Part shown: in pieces, positions 58,633-64,000 of the stretch | How positions within the stretch are numbered: the stretch's first letter is position 1 | How the letters are laid out: the number at the start of each line of letters is the position of its first letter | NCBI GenBank assembly: GCA_905250115.1 | Contig: CAJNOI010000007.1 | Coordinates: forward strand, 1,347,566 to 1,411,565 | Length of the DNA stretch: 64,000 nt | Direction: 5' to 3' | Origin: Adineta steineri | Lineage: Eukaryota > Rotifera > Eurotatoria > Adinetida > Adinetidae | Made by a program: the position numbers and the translations under genes | The notes under the pieces: generated by a model | What the model saw: only the letters and a program-made list of their open reading frames with translations | Database searches by the model: none | Told to the model about the DNA's origin: nothing

Positions 58633-59797
58633 TTTATAGAAAAAGACGAATTTGTATTGCTGTTGAATCTTTCATTGTGTTTTTCGATAAATTAAGACAA
58701 TTGAATTGCTTAAAAGGCCATTGTATATTCAAGTATCTAAAATAGATGATTAAATAATTTCGATAGCTTTTTCTTAACAAAACTTACATTAATTATTGCT
58801 CGTTTACATAATGGACTTTGTTACAGTCTTATCAAATGTCTTATAACATCTCTCCCTTTATTCATAGAAAATCACTGTATATATAGGATAGATAACCCAT
58901 TAGCGGTGGAAATATCCATAGAACATAGTAATAAGGGAAAAATCCATTGAAGAATACATATGAGAAGATGACACATATACGTGACGTGTGAAAGAAGAAA
59001 CGAATAAAGAAGAATGAAAGGAAAATACCAAGTGAGTGAAAGAAAAGAGAAGAAAAGGTCATGTGATATGTATGTAATAAACAAGCGAATGAATATCTTA
59101 TTTATTCGCTTACATTTATTCATCGGAACTGATTGGCATCGTTCATGAGCCTGCTAAAAGTGACAAGTATTTGATATACAAATAAATGATCTTGGCTCAT
59201 GATGTTATCAACATAAAAACAATCTTGTTATTGTAACCTTTGATATGAAATTCATACGAGTTACCAGACATATACAAAATCTTTTTATTGAAATCTTATC
59301 GATAAATCATTATATGAACATATAATGTGAACAATTTTGTTATTTTATAATAGAAAAAAATGTATTGACAATTGGCTTTTTTAATATTTAATTATCAATT
59401 TGAGATATAAAAAAATAAATAAATCAATGATATATTTATTTCATCTTGTTGTCATTTTGTAATATGATATTAAAATATATGTTTTAATAAGTTTTATTTA
59501 ATAAAATTTATTCTTATACGATCAAATATATATTTCAACAAGATTTTCTTCTGTTCGTTTTCTAGATTAATAACAAATCATTAATCATATATACATACAG
59601 TTATTTCTTTAACATTATATTTTCGTTTTGATAATTCATTAATGGAATTCATTGGTGTAATCGTGATATTGTATCATCACCGCGATAATGTAAGTGAACA
59701 TTATAGTAATTTACTGGATTAAATATTTTTTATATAGCCCATTGCATTACGGCGTTTTAGACACCGTATCTCTACTCAATTAAATATTTGGAAAAGA
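58633..59797. other. Spacer, AT-rich
   Basis: No gene recognised. A short spliced-looking frame (59641-59688, then 59739 onward) leads into the reverse-transcriptase fragment, but its identity is unclear. Confidence 0.4.
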
Positions 59798-60262
59798 ATG
59801 CTCGCCGATATGGCTGTAGATCGATCAACGGAGTCATCACAAATTAAGTTGATGAGCGGAGACATATGTCATTATGAAAAATGGCTCCAATTAGTCTTAC
59901 TCTTGATAAAATGGATATATAAATGGCTTCAAGAAAGAACTATGTCTATCTATCACGGTGAATCAATATCTAAAATAATTAAGATACAAATAGGTGCTCC
60001 ACAAGGCTCAGTTTTAGCAGCGACACTTTTTAGACTTCATATACACTTCTTGCCTAAATATTTTTTTCGTTTGTATACACACCTATTTGCCGATGATCTA
60101 GCAATCTTACTAAAAGGATCTTTAGAAAAAAAGTTATCTCTGAACATAAATGAACTAGAAGAACAAGCTGAAATTGCAATGCGTATACTCACTACATTTT
60201 CAAAAATCTGTTACTACCTGTAAACGTTAAAAAAACAAAGGCAATGCTGGTTCACAGCAGAG
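59798..60262 (+). pseudogene. Non-LTR retrotransposon reverse transcriptase fragment
   Basis: IKWIYKWLQERTMSIYHGE, then IGAPQGSVLAATLFRLHIHF and HLFADDLAIL match the fingers and palm of LINE-type reverse transcriptase; FADD is the catalytic Asp pair. A frameshift near 60218 is needed to continue into LPVNVKKTKAMLVHSR. The endonuclease and most of the polymerase are absent, and the fragment ends where a GC-rich element begins. It is a dead copy. Confidence 0.75.
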
Positions 60263-60410
60263 ATGATCACAGGGCAGGGTTACCCTGCCCTGCCCTGTAG
60301 CAGGAACAGGGTAGCATTAGCGATTTTTGCCCTGTCCTGCAAAGTAGCAGAGCTGGGCAGGGTACAGGACAGGGCACAGGGTTAAGGTTTACACCCTGCA
60401 AATGTATGGA
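60256..60410. mobile_element. GC-rich end of a hAT-like element
   Basis: CAGAGATGATCACAGGGCAGGG begins a block of GGGCAGGG/CCCTGCCC repeats in both orientations. A CAGAGATG start with GC-rich palindromic subterminal repeats is typical of hAT ends. The matching right end was not found, so the copy is broken. A transposase C-terminal piece lies 0.5 kb downstream. Confidence 0.55.
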
Positions 60411-60483
60411 TTATGTAAAAAAAGTCATCTTTTTTAGATTTTTCTATAGAATTTAGTATATTGCATGACAGAGAACGGTATTC

Positions 60484-60654
60484 GTGTAAAAACAGTTGTG
60501 AAAATCAGATTTAATATGAGAAATCGATTTAAATGCCACGATTTTAATAGCTTGCTAATCAAGTAAGTTCAAATAATTGATTAATAAGCTGTTAAAATCG
60601 TGTCATTTAAGTCGATTTCTCATATTAAATCTGATTTTCACAACTTTTTTTACA
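60484..60654. repeat. Long near-perfect inverted repeat
   Basis: About 65-base arms (left GTTGTGAAAATCAGATTTAA, GAGAAATCGATTTAAATG...; right ...CATTTAAGTCGATTTCTC, TTAAATCTGATTTTCACAAC) enclose a loop of about 30 bases. Only a handful of mismatches are visible. It could form a cruciform or, if transcribed, a long hairpin RNA. Confidence 0.85.
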
Positions 60655-60816
60655 TGAGTATCAAGCAGCCAAAGAAACTGTGCATTCTCCACAGATGAGT
60701 TTTGTATAAAGTATGACGAAAAAATAGACAAAAGCAAGAAAAATATTTATTGTTCATTTTGTGGTTACATCTATGTAATATTTTCTTTTGTCAAAAAAAA
60801 ATCAACAAATTCAATT

Positions 60817-60951
60817 TTATCTATCCCTAGAACTAGTACAAATGTAGAGAAGGAATTTTCATCAGCTGGTTGCATTCTTAATGAAAGACAAACAAATCTA
60901 TAATCAAATAAGGTTGATGAAATGTTATTAATTCGATCTATAGAAAAATAG
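60817..60951 (+). pseudogene. hAT transposase dimerisation-domain fragment
   Basis: LSIPRTSTNVEKEFSSAGCI, then LNERQTNL, in-frame TAA, SNKVDEMLLIRSIEK, TAG. The S-x-ER-x-FS-x-AG...R..L...V..LL pattern is the hAT C-terminal dimerisation motif. The internal stop marks it as dead. It probably belongs with the GC-rich hAT end at 60256. Confidence 0.75.
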
Positions 60952-61071
60952 TTGCATCAAAAATAGAATTTTGTCTAGTCTTTGTGTCTTTTCTTGCTCT
61001 TTTGCAAATTAGTGTACTGAAGTAAAGTTAAAAATGATTTTTATTGAAATATCTCCTATTTTTTTATTGCA

Positions 61072-61124
61072 TCTTGAGGGCGTAGGTGTTTTGTTCTTCC
61101 CTTAACCACATTCGCACCCACCCC
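61072..61124. repeat. Telomere-like foldback with CTTGAGGG boundary
   Basis: ATCTTGAGGGCGTAGGTG pairs with CACATTCGCACCCACCCC across about 18 bases. The spacer 60952-61396 shows nothing else. Confidence 0.5.
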
Positions 61125-61396
61125 GACAAAAAGTAGACATAACTAAACAAAGAAGAAACTGCCTGTTTAGTAGTATATGGATTTTAAACTTTCTCGAAAA
61201 ATGCTGAATAATATCTCATCAAATGCAAGATGTGTGAGAAATAAATAAAATATTCGTAAACATTATTTATAGTATTTCGTTAAAAACAAATTCAAAAAAG
61301 TTGAGAAAACAAGCAAATGAAAACATTAAAAAACGGATATGTTGAAACTATCTTTGAAAATCATTTGACAATAAGAACGATCATCGTCCGTCTGAT

Positions 61397-64000
61397 CTAG
61401 CCGAACATATCTTGTTTGATTCGACCAAATTCTTTGTATTCTTTGATACGATTAGTTGCTTGAATGAATGTTAAATCATCTTCGCCACATGATTGTAAAA
61501 TAGATGCTAGCGTTGATTCGATTCCTTGGCATGAACGAGTTGATCCACACATATATACAAATGCATTATCATCATTTAATATTGAATAGATCATATCTTC
61601 ATAATCCAACATAACATCTTGAATATATCGTTTGACAACAACATTTTCTCTCGAATATACTGGAATGACAGCTGTGAGAAGTTTGTTACCTCTTCCTCGT
61701 TGACTTGTAAGTGATTGAAGTTCTTTAGCATAAAGAAAATCACTTGATGAACGACAACCCATAAATAAGACACGTTCAACTTGTACATTTCCTTGTGATC
61801 GTTCTAAGAATTCTAATTCTTCCCAGAAAGCTCGAAATGGTGCAATACCAGAACCAACAGCAAACATCAAAAGCGAACTATTAAGTGGAAGATATGCATC
61901 ACCACCACTTAACATTTCTCTTGTCATATTGATTGATAAACTATCTTGACCCGGCAAGCGAAAATGAGGATTCGGTGATATAAACAATCGAACTTGGCTT
62001 GGTTTTCGTGGAAATGTTGATTGAATGAGTTTTCCATCCGGTGATAACTTAGGTAGTGTTTGCTGCAAATAGTTCGAACAAATACCTTTTCGAACAACTC
62101 CACGTGGAGTCATGTATGTTACAACGCTGACGGTTATGTGTAATTGATTTGGGTGGCGATTAGCTGACGACGATATAGAGTAATATCTTGGTTGAAGCGG
62201 GGGCAGAAGCTACAAATGAAAAAGAATTATATTAGTATTGGCATATATGTTTAGACAGACCCCATAATCAACTTCTCTCATTACTGAAAAATAGAATTAC
62301 ATGACTGTTGTATAACAACTGATTCGTTTTTGAAAGTCTCTTACGCTACGTCTGATATACTCAGTTCACTTGAGAAAAATCTTCTTATTCTATTCAGAAA
62401 CAGTAGACTGAATTTCTACAAACGTCTTTATAATATACTCTATTTAACTATTCTGAAAACGTTAGTTATAATAAAAATCTTACTTGAATGAGTTCTTCTA
62501 GAGGTATTTGAATCGATCTAAACATTTCTAATGTTTCTTTAACAGTTGGTGAATTGACAATCCAATCAGTATATCTTTGTCCACCTTTACCTAATTCCAT
62601 TAACTGTCGTTGTTCATTTGTATCTTTAGCATATGTAGCAATAGTATTCAACGTATGTGGTCGTAATGGCGTAGTCAGATCAACAAAATTTGTTAAGATT
62701 TGTCGTAATGTTTGATATTTTCCATTAGTATAACTTGATAGTGAACAAGGAACAATTAAAAGTTTATTTCCTAGTTGCCATCCACATGCTGCAATAACAC
62801 CATTAACATTGGCTAATGTATTTTCTGGTAGAATACAAACATGGTCACCCGGGTAATAATTTAAATCAGTTGTATCCAATACGATTAAACGAACAGATCG
62901 ATATCCATCGTTACTGACATTATTAAAACTTGAAGGAATTGTCACTTTCCTTTTTGATTGTATAGAGTCAGTTGTTGATGATGTCTGTTGATCTTGTCGA
63001 TCAAAATCATTAATATTATTGTCAGAGCCAGTTAACTCGATATTTTGTAAGACAGTAGCTAGATATGAATTTTCTTTCGTGAAAGGTCCAACTGGTTCAG
63101 ATGGAATTGTTTCAGAATCATTTGTATTAAATGTTAAAGGAATAGACGTTGGTCGAAGAGGTTTAGTCAGATTGACTTGCTGCTCGACATAGGAAACTTC
63201 TCTTCTCAAAGAAGGAGCACGATCTAGTGGAGAACGTCGGATATCTTCCTTACGTGAACAAGCATGTGGATATGCTGATTTTAAGGCTATAACAGTATTT
63301 TCTTCCCATTCATTGTAACTTTTGTATTGTTGATTGAGTGCATCACATGTAGCAAATGGAGCTAATCGATGTGCACCAAGTAATTGAAATGAAGTATCAA
63401 CTAATTTTCCAAATCCACAAAAAAATGGATATGCCGATGAACCAATAGCACAAACTGCGTAAGAACACCAATTCAACGAAGATTTATTTATTTCACTTGA
63501 TTGATTAGGATTATTTTGAAGACTTATACGTTTCATATTACTGGTGCTATTATTCATACCAATATTAGTTACATTGTGTAGCCATTGTTCTACTTTTTGT
63601 CCACCTTCTGGCGCATTTCCTTGACCAAATGTTGATGTTATAATGAAGATGATTGCTCGAGTGTTGTTAGTTTGTTCAAATGGATATGAATCTAATTCCA
63701 TTAATATAGCATTATAACCTGTAATTTTTAATCGTTTGACCATTTGTTCAGCATATGATTGTGCTGTTCCACTAGCTGATGCATAGAGAACATGAATAGG
63801 TATTCGTCGTTTCATAGCTGACAGAGCAAAGCCAATAATAACACATACAGCACGTACCAGTAGCCAGCGACGACGACGTTTATTTTCTGTAGACAATGTT
63901 AAATTTTGTTTATGTTTGAGAAACGGACCATAGTAAGTCCAAGGATCCCGTTGATCTAACACTCGTGGTTTAACAACATAATTAAGCATTTCTTGATGAA
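61397..64000 (-). CDS. NOS: Nitric oxide synthase, 3' part
   Basis: Two exons are visible, 64000-62484 and 62209-61397, joined in phase 0 (EELIQ / LLPPLQPRYYSISSS). The first codons, FHQEMLNYVVKP and RDPWTYYG, are the end of the NOS oxygenase domain, so the haem part lies beyond the window. A basic amphipathic stretch follows (KRRRRWLLVRAVCVIIGFAL), the calmodulin-binding site. Next comes the flavodoxin domain (LYASASGTAQSYAEQ, TSTFGQGNAPEGG, GSSAYPFFCGFG). The FAD/NADPH part has YYPGDHVCILPEN, RYYSISSS, GSGIAPFRAFW, MGCRSSSDFLY and YMCGSTRSCQG. The end (EFGRIKQDMFG) lacks the long tail of vertebrate constitutive forms. The enzyme makes NO from arginine with NADPH; the soluble dimer is Ca/calmodulin-controlled. 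The alternative, a P450-type diflavin reductase, is unlikely given the oxygenase tail. Confidence 0.88.

Noticed and set aside
1-64000. tRNA, rRNA or other structured RNA genes
   Set aside because: I looked for tRNA-like T-arm and clover patterns and rRNA cores by eye and found none I could support; a covariance-model scan would be decisive.

Overview
The window looks like nuclear DNA of a bdelloid rotifer. It is AT-rich (some tracts well over 70 %). Its genes have many short GT-AG introns, mostly 50-65 bases. The proteins are animal-type (nitric oxide synthase, IgCAM, rhodopsin-like GPCRs, Ly6/uPAR, insulin-degrading enzyme), and telomere-like (TGTGGG)n/(CCCACA)n motifs, the type reported for bdelloid telomeres, are scattered everywhere. 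The organism call is inference from these traits; no database search was possible.

Layout. 0-3.5 kb: 3' part of an Ig/FN3 cell-adhesion receptor (+). 6.4-12.1 kb: a 20-exon insulin-degrading-enzyme-like M16 protease (+) with one in-frame stop. 13.2-13.9 kb: a Lys/Asp-rich repeat protein (-). 16.3-19.7 kb: an F-box gene with a GRDP-like region (-), hit by three mobile elements: a foldback element with an 8-bp target duplication across its 3' coding end, a piggyBac remnant with TTAA ends in intron 2, and a second foldback element in the same intron. 22.1-23.4 kb: a complete hAT element with a perfect 8-bp target duplication. 24.3-25.1 kb: a two-domain Ly6/uPAR GPI-anchored protein (+). 26.3-29.7 kb: a GH31 alpha-glucosidase (+) with a one-base frameshift. 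31.2-32.1 kb: an unknown membrane protein interrupted by a 100-N gap. 33-39.5 kb: a repeat-rich tract with a hAT-like element whose empty site is also present in the window, a secreted Thr/Ser-rich protein, and an orphan ERGIC3-type exon. 39.8-40.7 kb: a GPCR (+). 41.2-42.1 kb: a SEC11-like signal peptidase subunit lacking the catalytic serine box (+). 43.1-46.8 and 49.0-50.0 kb: two F-box/LRR genes (+) in which each 28-residue LRR is one 84-bp exon. 50.3-51.4 kb: a GPCR (-). 52.6-53.7 kb: a PI-PLC-like membrane protein (-). 55.2-57.9 kb: a cholinesterase-like carboxylesterase with a damaged 5' end (+). 58.2-61.0 kb: a graveyard of hAT and non-LTR retrotransposon pieces. 61.4-64.0 kb: 3' part of a nitric oxide synthase gene (-), running off the window.

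There are no operons. Neighbouring genes have unrelated functions: surface receptors, secreted or GPI-anchored enzymes, F-box adaptors and signalling.

Three features stand out. First, at least sixteen short foldback elements have arms of telomere-like repeats and often share an outer CTTGAGGG boundary; they lie in introns and spacers about every 4 kb. Second, the F-box/LRR gene at 43-47 kb is a coding satellite: a 141-bp unit (84-bp exon plus 57-bp intron) repeated about seventeen times, with signs of multi-exon block duplication. Third, several otherwise well-kept genes each carry one discrete lesion (nonsense, frameshift, lost catalytic residue), as expected for decaying homeologs of a degenerate polyploid, though some could be assembly errors.
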